Shown here: piece after piece, positions 25,543-34,371 of the stretch
Layout of the letters: each line of letters begins with the position of its first letter
Position numbering within the stretch: position 1 is the stretch's first letter
NCBI RefSeq assembly: GCF_026130545.1
Contig: NZ_JAMOIM010000019.1
Location: 1 to 64,000 of the forward strand
Reading direction: 5' to 3'
Origin: Lichenifustis flavocetrariae
GTDB taxonomy: Bacteria; Pseudomonadota; Alphaproteobacteria; Rhizobiales; Beijerinckiaceae
Length of the DNA stretch: 64,000 nt
Notes under the pieces: generated by a model
Seen by the model: only the letters and a program-made list of their open reading frames with translations
What the model was told of the DNA's origin: nothing
The model's database searches: none
Program-made: the position numbers and the translations under genes

Positions 25543-27132
25543 TCAGTGAGCGCCGCCGCCCCCGCCGCGCGCTGCCGGCCGACGCATGAGGGGCGTTACC
25601 GCGACGAGAGTAAGAAACACAACCGTGAGGCATACGAACACGTCACCGAGTGCCATGACGAGCGCCTCGCGGCGCGCCATAAGGGCAAGCTGCTTCGTCG
25701 CCGCGAGCGAGGCGTCCGACCCGAGTCGGGCAAAGGCGTCGGTCAAATTCGACAAGGTCGTCTCCGCCTGCTCCCGACCCCATGCGACATGCTCGTGCAG
25801 GCGGGCCATGTGCAGGTCCCACCGATTGTTCAGGATGGTGTTGATCAGCGCGAGCCCAATGGCGCCGCCGAGGTTGCGGGTCAGATTGTAGAGACCGGAG
25901 GCGTTCTTGATTCGTTGCGGCGGCAGGGTGCCGAGCGCGACATTGTTGATCGGAACCATCGCGGTCATCAGCGAGAACCCGCGCAGCATCTGCGGCACCA
26001 GCAGTTCCCAGAAGTCCCAATCCTTGGTCACGGCAGAGGCCTGCCAGGTGCCGATCGCGAATCCCGCAAAACCGGCCGCGATCATCAGTCGCGGATCGAT
26101 CTTGGTCATCAGGCGTCCGACGATCGGCGCCGCCGCGAACATGCAGAGGCCCGACACGAACATGGTCTCGCCGATCTGCAGCGAGGAATAGCCACGGACC
26201 CGTGCGAGGTAGATCGGGTAGATATAGGTCAGGCCATAGAGCCCGATGCCCATGACGAACGAGAACAGGGATCCGAATGCGAAATTGCGATCCTTGAAGG
26301 CACTCAAATCGACGATCGGCTGCTTGGCCGTGGCGGCACGCCAGAAGAACAGAAACGCGCCTGTGACCGAGACGATGGCGCCGACTTGGATGATCGTCTC
26401 GTCGAACCAGTTCTTTTGAGGGCCTTCTTCCAGCACATATTCGGCGGCCCCAAGGAACATCGCCATGCCGATGAGACCAAGCCAGTCGAAGCGGTCGATC
26501 AGCGAGAGATCGGGCTTGTCGAAGTCGATCAGTGACCAGGTGAGGAGCGTCACCACGATGCCTGGTACGATGTTGATCAGGAACAGCCAATGCCAGGAGA
26601 AGAGGTCGGTGAGATAGCCACCGATCGTCGGTCCGACCGTCGGTGCGAGCGTGGCCACGAGACCGATCACCGGCGCGATGATCGGTTGTTTGTCGCGCGG
26701 GAAGATCGTGAATGCCGCGGCGAAGACGGTTGGGATCATGCCGCCGCCGATAAAGCCCTGCAAAGCTCGAAAGACGATCATCTGGTTGATGTCGGTCGCG
26801 GTCGAGCACAGAAAGCTCATGACCGTGAAGCCGGCGCAGGAGGCCGCAAAGAAATAGCGGGTCGAGAAGGCGCGAGAGAGGATGCCGGACAACGGGATCA
26901 TCACCACTTCGGCGATGAGATAGGCGGTCTGCACCCAGGCGACTTCTTCGGAACTCGCCGACAGCCCGGCCTGGATCTCGGACAACGAGGCCGAGACGAT
27001 CTGGATATCCAGGATCGCCATGAACATGCCGAACACCATGGCGATGAAGGCAATCAGACGCCGCTTGTCGAGATTGCCCGGCACAGCGGGCGCGGCCGCG
27101 ACGGGACGTCCCATGGGAATAGCCTGCGCCAA
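25543..27132 (-). CDS. DHA2-family MFS multidrug efflux permease (EmrB-like)
   Basis: A 529-residue inner-membrane transporter with about 14 hydrophobic segments. Family motifs are FMAILDIQIVSASLSEIQAGL in TM1, WVQTAYLIAEVVMIPLSG and RALQGFIGGGMIPT. EmrB proteins export hydrophobic drugs or uncouplers through a periplasmic adaptor and TolC. It lies four bases after the stop of the HlyD/EmrA-like gene, so the two form an operon. A third, TolC-like component is not present here. Confidence 0.92.
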   Translation of the reverse strand: MAQAIPMGRPVAAAPAVPGNLDKRRLIAFIAMVFGMFMAILDIQIVSASLSEIQAGLSASSEEVAWVQTAYLIAEVVMIPLSGILSRAFSTRYFFAASCAGFTVMSFLCSTATDINQMIVFRALQGFIGGGMIPTVFAAAFTIFPRDKQPIIAPVIGLVATLAPTVGPTIGGYLTDLFSWHWLFLINIVPGIVVTLLTWSLIDFDKPDLSLIDRFDWLGLIGMAMFLGAAEYVLEEGPQKNWFDETIIQVGAIVSVTGAFLFFWRAATAKQPIVDLSAFKDRNFAFGSLFSFVMGIGLYGLTYIYPIYLARVRGYSSLQIGETMFVSGLCMFAAAPIVGRLMTKIDPRLMIAAGFAGFAIGTWQASAVTKDWDFWELLVPQMLRGFSLMTAMVPINNVALGTLPPQRIKNASGLYNLTRNLGGAIGLALINTILNNRWDLHMARLHEHVAWGREQAETTLSNLTDAFARLGSDASLAATKQLALMARREALVMALGDVFVCLTVVFLTLVAVTPLMRRPAARGGGGGAH

Positions 27133-27136
27133 CGCC

Positions 27137-28372
27137 TTAGCGCCCCGCGAGCTTGGTCAGGTTCGACGCAAAAGCGTCGAGCCCCAAGGCACTCACGAGC
27201 GACGGCTTCGGCAGGCTTTCGTCGCGGGTGTGAACCTCGACCTCCACCGACAGGCCCGGCCGAAGAAAGCCCTCGTCGGCCACCTCGCTCGGAATCCGGA
27301 TGCGGACGGGAACGCGTTGTACGATCTTCGTGAAGTTGCCCGTGGCATTCTCGGGCGGCAGCAGCGAAAATTCAGCGCCTGAGGCCGGCGCGATGCTCTC
27401 CACGCTCCCCTCGATGGCGCGGCTCGAAAAGGCATCCGGCTTGATGGTCACCTTCTGTCCCGGTTGCAGCCGGTCGATCTGGGTTTCCTTGAAATTGGCC
27501 TCCACATAGGCGCTCTTCAGCGGCACGAGCGCGAGGAGGCGTGTGCCAGTCTGCACATATTGTCCCGCCTGAACCGCCTTGTTGCCCACCACACCATCGA
27601 AGGGCGCTCGGATTGTCGTAAAGCTCAGATTCCGCTCCGCCATCGCGAGACTGGTTCCGAGTTCCGCCTCGACCTGGCGGGCCTCGACCTGCTGAGCCTT
27701 GAGAACGTCCAGGTTGGCTTCCGCCGACGTCACGGACGCGGTGGCGCTCGCGACGGCGGCTGCGGCACGATCACGGTCGGCCAGCGCCTGATCGAGGCGC
27801 TGCTGCGTGCCGTAGGTGCTCTGCATCAAGGTCCGGGCACGATCGTATTCCGTCGCGGTTCGCTGCGCGTCTGCTTTGGCGGAGGCAAGCGAGGCTTTGG
27901 CCTGATCGATCATCGCGCCCTGGGCGGCCACCTGCCGGCCGATGCGGTCGATCGTAGCCCGCTGCGTCTCGATCTTCGCCTGGGCGCTGTCGACCGCATT
28001 GCGATAGTCGCCGTCATCGATCGTGGCGAGGACGTCGCCCTTGGACACCCTGGTGTTCTGAACGATCGGGACGGTCGCCACATAGCCGGCGACCTTGGCC
28101 GCGATCGTCGACATGTCGGCCTTCACATAGGCATCATCGGTCGCAACAAGGAAACGCCCTTCGACAAACCAACGGTAGCCTTCGTATCCGCCGGCCCCCA
28201 ACGCCGCCAGCACGACCAGCGGCAAAACGCGCCTCTTCTTTTTCTTGGGCGGCAGGATGTCACCATGCCGGGCGACCGCGGCGGGCGGCTGGCTGATCAC
28301 GGCGCCTGCGTTCGCAGCTTCGGACCGCGTTGTGATCTGGGTCGGAGCTTCGCTGATGGCGGACTCGGACAT
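27137..28372 (-). CDS. HlyD/EmrA-family membrane fusion protein
   Basis: A 411-residue periplasmic adaptor. After a basic KKKKRR stretch, one TM helix lies at residues about 48-65. A biotinyl-lipoyl domain (VATDDAYVKADMSTIAAKVAGYV), a long alpha-hairpin (residues 120-240) and the barrel (FTTIRAPFDGVVGNKAVQ) follow. It bridges the EmrB-like permease to the outer-membrane channel. The promoter region upstream holds two perfect palindromes matched to the divergent TetR gene. Confidence 0.92.
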   Translation of the reverse strand: MSESAISEAPTQITTRSEAANAGAVISQPPAAVARHGDILPPKKKKRRVLPLVVLAALGAGGYEGYRWFVEGRFLVATDDAYVKADMSTIAAKVAGYVATVPIVQNTRVSKGDVLATIDDGDYRNAVDSAQAKIETQRATIDRIGRQVAAQGAMIDQAKASLASAKADAQRTATEYDRARTLMQSTYGTQQRLDQALADRDRAAAAVASATASVTSAEANLDVLKAQQVEARQVEAELGTSLAMAERNLSFTTIRAPFDGVVGNKAVQAGQYVQTGTRLLALVPLKSAYVEANFKETQIDRLQPGQKVTIKPDAFSSRAIEGSVESIAPASGAEFSLLPPENATGNFTKIVQRVPVRIRIPSEVADEGFLRPGLSVEVEVHTRDESLPKPSLVSALGLDAFASNLTKLAGR

Positions 28373-28390
28373 GGGGGCTCCAACCTTGCG

Positions 28391-28419
28391 ACGAATGACC
28401 GAACCGTTCGGTCATTCGT
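28391..28419. promoter_or_regulatory. Operator palindrome 1 (TetR-type)
   Basis: A perfect 29-bp palindrome whose core TGACCGAACCGTTCGGTCA spans 28396-28414, centred at 28405, 19 bp upstream of the emrA-like start. The same core recurs at 28454-28472. Expected binding site of the divergent TetR regulator. Confidence 0.88.
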
Positions 28420-28452
28420 TGACATACGTGGAAACGCACTTCAAAACAAGAG

Positions 28453-28473
28453 TTGACCGAACCGTTCGGTCAA
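28453..28473. promoter_or_regulatory. Operator palindrome 2 (TetR-type)
   Basis: A perfect 21-bp palindrome centred at 28463, 58 bp from the first. It shares the 19-bp core TGACCGAACCGTTCGGTCA and ends two bases before the tetR-type ribosome site. It would allow autorepression. Confidence 0.88.
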
Positions 28474-28486
28474 TGGAGGCGCTGTG

Positions 28487-29128
28487 ATGGTGGACGCAAC
28501 ACTGCTGAGCCCGGCAGAAGCCGCTGAACGGGATGACGGCGGGAAGCGACGCCAAATCATTGAGGGCGCGCGTCGCGTGTTTCACCACAGCGGATTTGAT
28601 GCGGCCAGCATGAACGAGATCGCCCGCACGGCGGCGGTGTCGAAGGGAACGCTTTATGTCTACTTCGACAGCAAAGAGGCGCTGTTCGAGGCGCTGATCC
28701 GGCAAGACAAGCGCGAGCAGGCTGAACAGACCTGCCGCTTCGACGAGGCCGAGGCCGAGGCAGACCTTCGTTCGGCCCTGATCATGGTGGGAACCCGGCT
28801 CATCTCCCTGATCCTGGAACCGGCCCGGGTCGCGCAGCTACGGACCATCATTGCCGTCAGCGCGAAGTTTCCGCGGATTGGCCAGGCCTATTACGAGGCC
28901 GGGCCCAAGTATGGCATGGAGCGTCTCGCCGAATTTCTCCGCTCCCGTGCCGATGATCTTCAAATCGTGGACTACCAAAAAGCTGCGTACCATCTGGCCG
29001 AGCTCTGTAAGTCCAGACATTTGCTTCAAGCGATTCTATGTGTCGGCCAGCAACTCTCGCGAGAAGATATCCTCGATCATGTCAGCGAGGCCGTCGACGT
29101 CTTCCTGCGCGCCTACAAGGTACGCTGA
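28487..29128 (+). CDS. TetR/AcrR family transcriptional repressor
   Basis: A 213-residue regulator. The HTH lies at residues about 25-70 (RRQIIEGARRVFHHSGFDAA, then MNEIARTAAVSKGTLYVYF). The all-helical C-terminal ligand domain resembles TetR_C types seen with EmrAB pumps. ATG 28487 has GGAGG seven bases upstream; a GTG at 28484 is adjacent. It very probably represses the divergent efflux operon through the two palindromes. Its last 16 bp overlap the convergent P450 gene. Confidence 0.9.
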   Translation: MVDATLLSPAEAAERDDGGKRRQIIEGARRVFHHSGFDAASMNEIARTAAVSKGTLYVYFDSKEALFEALIRQDKREQAEQTCRFDEAEAEADLRSALIMVGTRLISLILEPARVAQLRTIIAVSAKFPRIGQAYYEAGPKYGMERLAEFLRSRADDLQIVDYQKAAYHLAELCKSRHLLQAILCVGQQLSREDILDHVSEAVDVFLRAYKVR

Positions 29129-30570
29129 TCCCGGTTGCGCTGTGAGGCCAGCATCGGCATTCCTCCTTGGGGCCGAAGGGACACCCGCTGCAACGGCATG
29201 ACGACATGTCCGGCGCAGAGGTCGAGGCGATAGCGTCGAACGACCGTCGCGAGGATGATGACAGCCTCTTGGATCGCGAAAGAGGCTCCGATACAGACGC
29301 GCGGGCCGGCCCCGAAGGGGAGATAGGCGAAACGGTCGATTGACTGCTTGTTCGGCTCGAGAAAGCGGTTCGGATCGAACACGCCGGGGGAAGGCCAGAG
29401 CTTGTTGTGCCGATGCAGAACCCAGGGCGAGATCACGATCCGTCCGCCGGCCTTGACGCGCAACGTGCCGAGCATGTCGGGGCCGATGGCATCGCGCGTG
29501 AGCGTCGCGGCCGGGGGATAGAGCCGGAGCGCTTCGTCAATCACGGCCCGGGTGTAGGGCAGGGCGTCGATCGAGCCCGGCACAAACCGCCCATCGGGAA
29601 GCTCCCGGTCCACTTCGGCTTCGAGGCGTGCTCGCGCATGTGGATCTTGCGACACGAGATAGAGCGCCCAGGTCAGCGTGTTCGAGGTCGTCTCATGGCC
29701 GGCCGCGATGAAGGTGACGATGTTGGCCTTGATGTCGTCTTCGCTGAGGCCCTCGCCGCTTTCCGGATCGGCCGCCTCCAGCAGAAGGGTCAACAGGTCA
29801 CGTGGCGCAGCTTCGGGGCTCTTCTGGATGAGAGAACGACGTTCTTCGATCATCGTCGTCACGACGCCGTCGAAAAACTGGAGGGTGGAGCGTGCCTTCA
29901 ACCTGCCGACGCGCGGGATCCAGGCCGGCATGTCGAGGATATCCAGCGGATCGAGCTTGCCCATGGCTTCGAGGTAGCGGGTAACGGCCGCAATGAAATC
30001 CTCGGTGCGACGTCCCAGGCCATCCGAGAAGATGGTGCGGGCCAACACGTGCAATGTCGCGCGCGCCATCTCCCGCGATGCATCGAGACGTCTGCCGTCG
30101 CGCTGTCGGTCCCATCGCTCGACCAATTCGCTCGCGACGTCGGCCATGGCGACTTGAAAGCTCATCACGGTACGGGGCGTGAAAAGGGGCGCCAGGGCGC
30201 GTCGCTGCATGCGCCAGTTATCGCCTTCGGCAAGCAAAAGCCCTCGCCCGAGGCCGGATGACAGAACCCTCTGCTGCAGGCGGTCCTTCGGGTAGTTGGC
30301 GACATTGTCGACCAGAATGTGCCTGATGAGCGCGGGGTCGCTCACCACAACGATCTTGCCTAGGATACTTTCGCCGCTCAGCAGCAACCGGTCGTAATGC
30401 AGGCGGGTCCAGGTCGCGACCGGGTTTCGGCGGAGTTCCTTGAGTAAGGCCAGCGTGCCGAGTGGCCTGTCGACCGGGGGAGGGCCCGGCGCCTCGAAAT
30501 GATGCGGGCTCAGGCCTGGTTCCGGAGTTACCGCGAAGCGGCTCGGGCCGGCGGCGTCAAGGCTCGTCAT
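29113..30570 (-). CDS. Cytochrome P450
   Basis: A 485-residue heme monooxygenase. The I-helix motif AGHETTS is at 290-296, the ExxR motif (EALR) at 346-349, and the heme-ligand loop FGAGPRVCIG at 419-428 with Cys426. The ATG at 30570 is preceded by GGAAGGA; the open frame extends further but without P450 sequence. No membrane anchor is seen. Length and motifs resemble bacterial class-I P450s related to CYP4-like/fatty-acid hydroxylases. No ferredoxin partner is adjacent, so electron supply must come from elsewhere. Confidence 0.93.
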   Translation of the reverse strand: MTSLDAAGPSRFAVTPEPGLSPHHFEAPGPPPVDRPLGTLALLKELRRNPVATWTRLHYDRLLLSGESILGKIVVVSDPALIRHILVDNVANYPKDRLQQRVLSSGLGRGLLLAEGDNWRMQRRALAPLFTPRTVMSFQVAMADVASELVERWDRQRDGRRLDASREMARATLHVLARTIFSDGLGRRTEDFIAAVTRYLEAMGKLDPLDILDMPAWIPRVGRLKARSTLQFFDGVVTTMIEERRSLIQKSPEAAPRDLLTLLLEAADPESGEGLSEDDIKANIVTFIAAGHETTSNTLTWALYLVSQDPHARARLEAEVDRELPDGRFVPGSIDALPYTRAVIDEALRLYPPAATLTRDAIGPDMLGTLRVKAGGRIVISPWVLHRHNKLWPSPGVFDPNRFLEPNKQSIDRFAYLPFGAGPRVCIGASFAIQEAVIILATVVRRYRLDLCAGHVVMPLQRVSLRPQGGMPMLASQRNRDQRTL

Positions 30571-30869
30571 GCTCTTCCTTCCATCGGCCTCGGCAACGGG
30601 CTCGCATTGAAGATCGGGGCACAACATGCGGGGTCGAGAGCCGCGTGCGCAATGGCCGCGGCTTCGTGTCCCCCTTTGCCAATCGAAACGATGCCCGAAA
30701 GCAAGGCTTGGAAAGGGAATCGCTCCTCCGTAGGCCGGTTTCTTGACGAGGCAACAGCGGCCTCTTACAAGCCGCCCACGATCAGGATCGCGCGGCAGGG
30801 ATCCCGAGAATTTGTGTGAGAGGCCGCGCGCGATGCGACGATGCTTCGAAAGGACCGAGCGGCGACCCG

Positions 30870-31679
30870 ATGTCACTTTTACCCACGAGGCGAGACTGGA
30901 CACTCGCCGGGCGTGACCTGACGAGGGGTTTCGCGGCATGGAATATCTGGTTCCTCCTTGGGGTCAGCGACATACGGCAACGATATAAGCGATCCCGCTT
31001 TGGCCAATTTTGGATCACCCTCAGTATGGGGATCTTCATCGGCGGCATCGGTGTGGTCTACAGCGCACTCTTCAACCAACCGGTGGCGCAGTATATTCCC
31101 CATGTCGCCGTCAACATGACCGTATGGACCCTGATTTCTGGGGTCGTAGGTGATGCCGCGAACGTTTTCACGCAGTCGGCCATGTATATGCGGCAGGATG
31201 CCCTGCCGAAGACGATCTTCATCATGCGACTGATTATCCGCAACATCGTCGTGTTTGCGCATAATGTCGTTATCGTACCGCTGGCCTTCATCATTTTTGG
31301 AATCATCCCTACACCCCTGGTCTTTGCGGCGATTCCCGGCCTGATCATCGTTATTCTGGCCCTGTTCCTGATCACGCTCATCCTCGGCGTGCTGTCCACG
31401 CGATTCCGCGATCTGGCGCAGATCACCCAGAACGCCCTGCAACTTCTCTTCTTTATCACTCCGATCATGTGGCGGAGCGATCAGCTGTCGGCTGGGCGCC
31501 AGATTATCGTGGTACTCAATCCGTTCGCCTCGTTGCTCCAGCTCGTTGCAGATCCACTTCTCGGCATCGAGCCGCAGCCACACACCTACATCGCAAGTTT
31601 CACCTTCATCGCGTTTTTGTTGGTTCTTGCCCTGCCGCTGTTTGCACGTTTCCGTGCTCGCCTCGTTTACTGGCTGTAG
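30870..31679 (+). CDS. ABC-2 type transporter permease (Wzm-like)
   Basis: A 269-residue membrane protein with six hydrophobic segments. DIRQRYKRSRFGQFWITLSMG at residues 35-55 is typical of the O-antigen/polysaccharide export permeases. LLFFITPIMWRSDQL and NPFASLLQLVADPLLG are further family blocks. Together with the ATPase five bases downstream it would export a glycan across the inner membrane. Confidence 0.9.
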   Translation: MSLLPTRRDWTLAGRDLTRGFAAWNIWFLLGVSDIRQRYKRSRFGQFWITLSMGIFIGGIGVVYSALFNQPVAQYIPHVAVNMTVWTLISGVVGDAANVFTQSAMYMRQDALPKTIFIMRLIIRNIVVFAHNVVIVPLAFIIFGIIPTPLVFAAIPGLIIVILALFLITLILGVLSTRFRDLAQITQNALQLLFFITPIMWRSDQLSAGRQIIVVLNPFASLLQLVADPLLGIEPQPHTYIASFTFIAFLLVLALPLFARFRARLVYWL

Positions 31680-31684
31680 CAGTC

Positions 31685-32425
31685 ATGACGTACATCCACC
31701 TCGATCATGCTTCGGTCGAGATCCCCATCTACAATTCCCGCGGACGTTCGCTGAAGGCGGCTCTGTTGCGGCAGGTCGGTGGGGCTGTCGAGGCGAACAG
31801 CCGTGACGTCGTCACCGTCAAGGCACTGCAGGATATCAGTTTGCGCCTGGAGCCCGGGGCGCGGCTCGCGTTGATCGGGCATAATGGAGCAGGCAAATCC
31901 ACCCTGCTGCGCGTCTTCGCCGGTGCCTATGAGCCGACGAGCGGCCACGCCGAAATTCACGGTTCGATCTCGTCCCTGTTGGACATGACGATGGGGATGG
32001 ATGCCGAATTGACCGGCGCGGAGAATATCATCCTGCGTGGCGCCTTCGTGGGCATGAGTCTGAAAGAGGCACAGAACCGCGTCGATGAGATAGCCGACTT
32101 CTCCGAACTCGGGCCCTACCTGCACCTGCCCCTGCGCACCTATTCGAGTGGCATGACGCTACGGCTCGCCTTTGCGATTTCCACCACACGGGCTCCAGAC
32201 ATTCTCTTGTTGGATGAACTGATCAGCGTTGGCGACGCGGCCTTTGCGTTGAAGGCGCAGATGCGAATCCAAAAGCTGATCGACAAGGCCGGCATCCTCG
32301 TCCTGGCCTCTCACGACATTAAAACGCTCAAGCGGTATTGTGACACGGCCATTATGCTGCAAAGCGGCCGGATCGTGGCGCAGGGAACGATCGACGAGGT
32401 ACTGGAGCGCTACGCTTCGCCGTGA
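31685..32425 (+). CDS. ABC transporter ATP-binding protein (Wzt-like)
   Basis: A 246-residue ATPase partner of the upstream permease. Walker A is GHNGAGKST, the signature is the degenerate TYSSGMTLRLAFA, and Walker B is ILLLDELISVGD, which are hallmarks of KpsT/Wzt-type exporters. It lacks the C-terminal carbohydrate-binding domain of some Wzt proteins. The start is an ATG shortly after the permease stop. Confidence 0.9.
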   Translation: MTYIHLDHASVEIPIYNSRGRSLKAALLRQVGGAVEANSRDVVTVKALQDISLRLEPGARLALIGHNGAGKSTLLRVFAGAYEPTSGHAEIHGSISSLLDMTMGMDAELTGAENIILRGAFVGMSLKEAQNRVDEIADFSELGPYLHLPLRTYSSGMTLRLAFAISTTRAPDILLLDELISVGDAAFALKAQMRIQKLIDKAGILVLASHDIKTLKRYCDTAIMLQSGRIVAQGTIDEVLERYASP

Positions 32426-32474
32426 GCGTCGAGGACACCGTCACACAACACGGCTCTTTGGCATCGAAGTGGCT

Positions 32475-32497
32475 GCCCGGCTCCGCAGCGGGCTTTT
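32475..32497 (+). terminator. Rho-independent-like terminator after the exporter operon
   Basis: GCCCG (32475-32479) pairs with CGGGC (32489-32493), with additional GCTGC/GCAGC pairing possible, followed by TTTT. It lies 50 bp past the Wzt-like stop. Confidence 0.6.
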
Positions 32498-32719
32498 GAT
32501 CGCTGCGATCGGATTAGACGCGGCCGGATCAATCGAGGATCGGACACACTGCCGCATGCGATCGCTACACTCTGTGAAAGCTTACGCAACTTCTTAAGTC
32601 GTCCAGAACTTCAAGGATAGCACCGACTTCAAGAGGCGTATGGGTCTGCGCCCCGCACCTGGTGCGTCCGGGCTAGGTCGACGCCGGCTGGCCGGCGCTG
32701 AGGACAAGGATTCGGTCGC

Positions 32720-34075
32720 GTGACTTCGAGCGTAGAAACGTGGTTCAGGCAAACCGTCAAGAGATCGGCGTCAGCTGCGCTCATCGTCGCGATTCCGGCC
32801 AACAATGAGGCCGATCGAATCGAGGCGTGCCTCGCGGCCCTTGCGATGCAGCGCGACCACTATGGAGCTCCCCTGGCCGAGGGTTCCTTCGAGGTTCTGC
32901 TTTTCGCGAACAATTGCAGCGATACGACCGTCGAGCTTGCGAATGCCATCGCGGCCGCCGTGCCGTATCGGCTGCATGTCATCGAAGAGACGCTTTCTCC
33001 GGAGATGTCCAACGCCGGCCGCGCCCGCAAACGCGCCATGGATCTTGCAGCCGAGCATCTCGAACGGGCTGAGGTCCCTTACGGCGCCATTCTGACAACG
33101 GATGCGGACAGTCGCGTCGGCCCGACATGGGTCAGTGCAACCCGCGAGGCGCTTGCCAAGGGTGTGGACTGCGTGGCCGGCTATATCGACGCCGATCCAG
33201 CCGAGATCATCCGGCTCGGCTCGGATTTCCTGAAGCGGGGGCGGCTCGAAGACCGCTATCTTCGTCTCATCGCCGAGATCGAAGCCCGCGGCGATCCCCG
33301 ACCTCATGATCCCTGGCCCAACCATCGCGTGTCTTCTGGCGCGAGCCTTGCCGTTTCGCTTGCTGCCTACCGAGCAATCGGCGGACTACCGCCTCTCGCC
33401 CTGGGTGAAGATGCCGCTCTGACGCGGCGCCTCGAGGCGAGCGGTTTCCTGGTCAGACACACGATGGAGGTCCACGTGACGACCTCCTGTCGTTTCGACG
33501 GACGTGCCGCCGGTGGCGCTGCCGATACGATGAGGTTTCGCCACGAGAACCAGGACGCGCCCTGCGATGCGAGCTTCGAGCCCGCGCTCGCGGCGACACG
33601 ACGCGCTCTAATCAAAGGAAGGTTACGTCGTCGGTGGGGCCTGCAGCCATCGTTCTCCCAAGTGGGCCAAATGCTCGCCCTCACGGACGGCATTTTGAAC
33701 ACTATGGCGGTCAGCCATCGAGCTTCCGGATTCGATGATTTCTGGGAGGCGGTCGAAGCTTTGAGTCCAGTGCTCCAGCGGCGACACGAACTGCGCCCAT
33801 CGGGCCTTCCGAACGAAATCAGACGCGCCGAACAGGTTCTTCGGGCTCTAAAGGCCAACTTCGAGCCACCGAAGGCACGGGAGACGATAGATGTCCCTCA
33901 GCGCAATCATGTGAGTAGATCCACGTTTGCGCCTGACTTAGATGCACAGGTCGGTGACCTTCAGTCCGGTGAGGGGATCATTCGTCTCCGCACGCCAATG
34001 GCGCAGGGCGATCTCGCCGCCGGGCACCAGACTCCTGAAACAGCCGGCAACGACATCGGCGAAATCTTCGGCTGA
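32720..34075 (+). CDS. Family 2 glycosyltransferase
   Basis: A 451-residue GT-A-fold glycosyltransferase. ALIVAIPANNEADRIEACLAAL opens the domain, ILTTDADSRVGPTWV contains the DxD-like metal site, and RVSSGASLAVSLAAYRAIGGLPPLALGEDAALTRRLEASG includes the ED acceptor motif. The start is GTG 32720. The C-terminal 60 residues after about 33890 look less like the family and may be read-through. It probably adds sugar to the glycan exported by the Wzm/Wzt-like pair upstream, though the 295-bp gap suggests its own promoter. Confidence 0.85.
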   Translation: MTSSVETWFRQTVKRSASAALIVAIPANNEADRIEACLAALAMQRDHYGAPLAEGSFEVLLFANNCSDTTVELANAIAAAVPYRLHVIEETLSPEMSNAGRARKRAMDLAAEHLERAEVPYGAILTTDADSRVGPTWVSATREALAKGVDCVAGYIDADPAEIIRLGSDFLKRGRLEDRYLRLIAEIEARGDPRPHDPWPNHRVSSGASLAVSLAAYRAIGGLPPLALGEDAALTRRLEASGFLVRHTMEVHVTTSCRFDGRAAGGAADTMRFRHENQDAPCDASFEPALAATRRALIKGRLRRRWGLQPSFSQVGQMLALTDGILNTMAVSHRASGFDDFWEAVEALSPVLQRRHELRPSGLPNEIRRAEQVLRALKANFEPPKARETIDVPQRNHVSRSTFAPDLDAQVGDLQSGEGIIRLRTPMAQGDLAAGHQTPETAGNDIGEIFG

Positions 34076-34371
34076 GAGGTAATTGCGCTCTCTCGCCGGT
34101 CTACGGGTCGAACGGCCCGAAGGCGCATCTCGCGGCACGATGCAGGCGTATTTTCCACAAACGGACGTGCCATCGGTATGGTCGATGCGTCTTGTGACAC
34201 TTGTTTCACCGCGGTGAGCGTCGATCCACTAACGCCGCCATCATGACATCGCGCAGATCTGTTTACGTTTTGTCCAGGAACCGGTGTATTGTCGCTTGCC
34301 CGCGAATTGCGACTGGCACGCGTTTCGTATGGGCATCAAGTTGTGCATATCGGACCGAGGGTCAATCTCCG
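34076..34371. other. Intergenic, no gene recognised
   Basis: Between the glycosyltransferase and the COG3904 gene the composition is mixed. An open frame enters from 34201, but its first 57 codons do not resemble the downstream protein. The promoter for the next gene is presumably here. Confidence 0.3.

Noticed and set aside
33938-34138. 66-codon minus-strand frame antisense to the glycosyltransferase tail
   Set aside because: The text (NYLSAEDFADVVAG) looks somewhat protein-like, but it is short, lacks a family match and overlaps the end of a larger gene, so it is not called.
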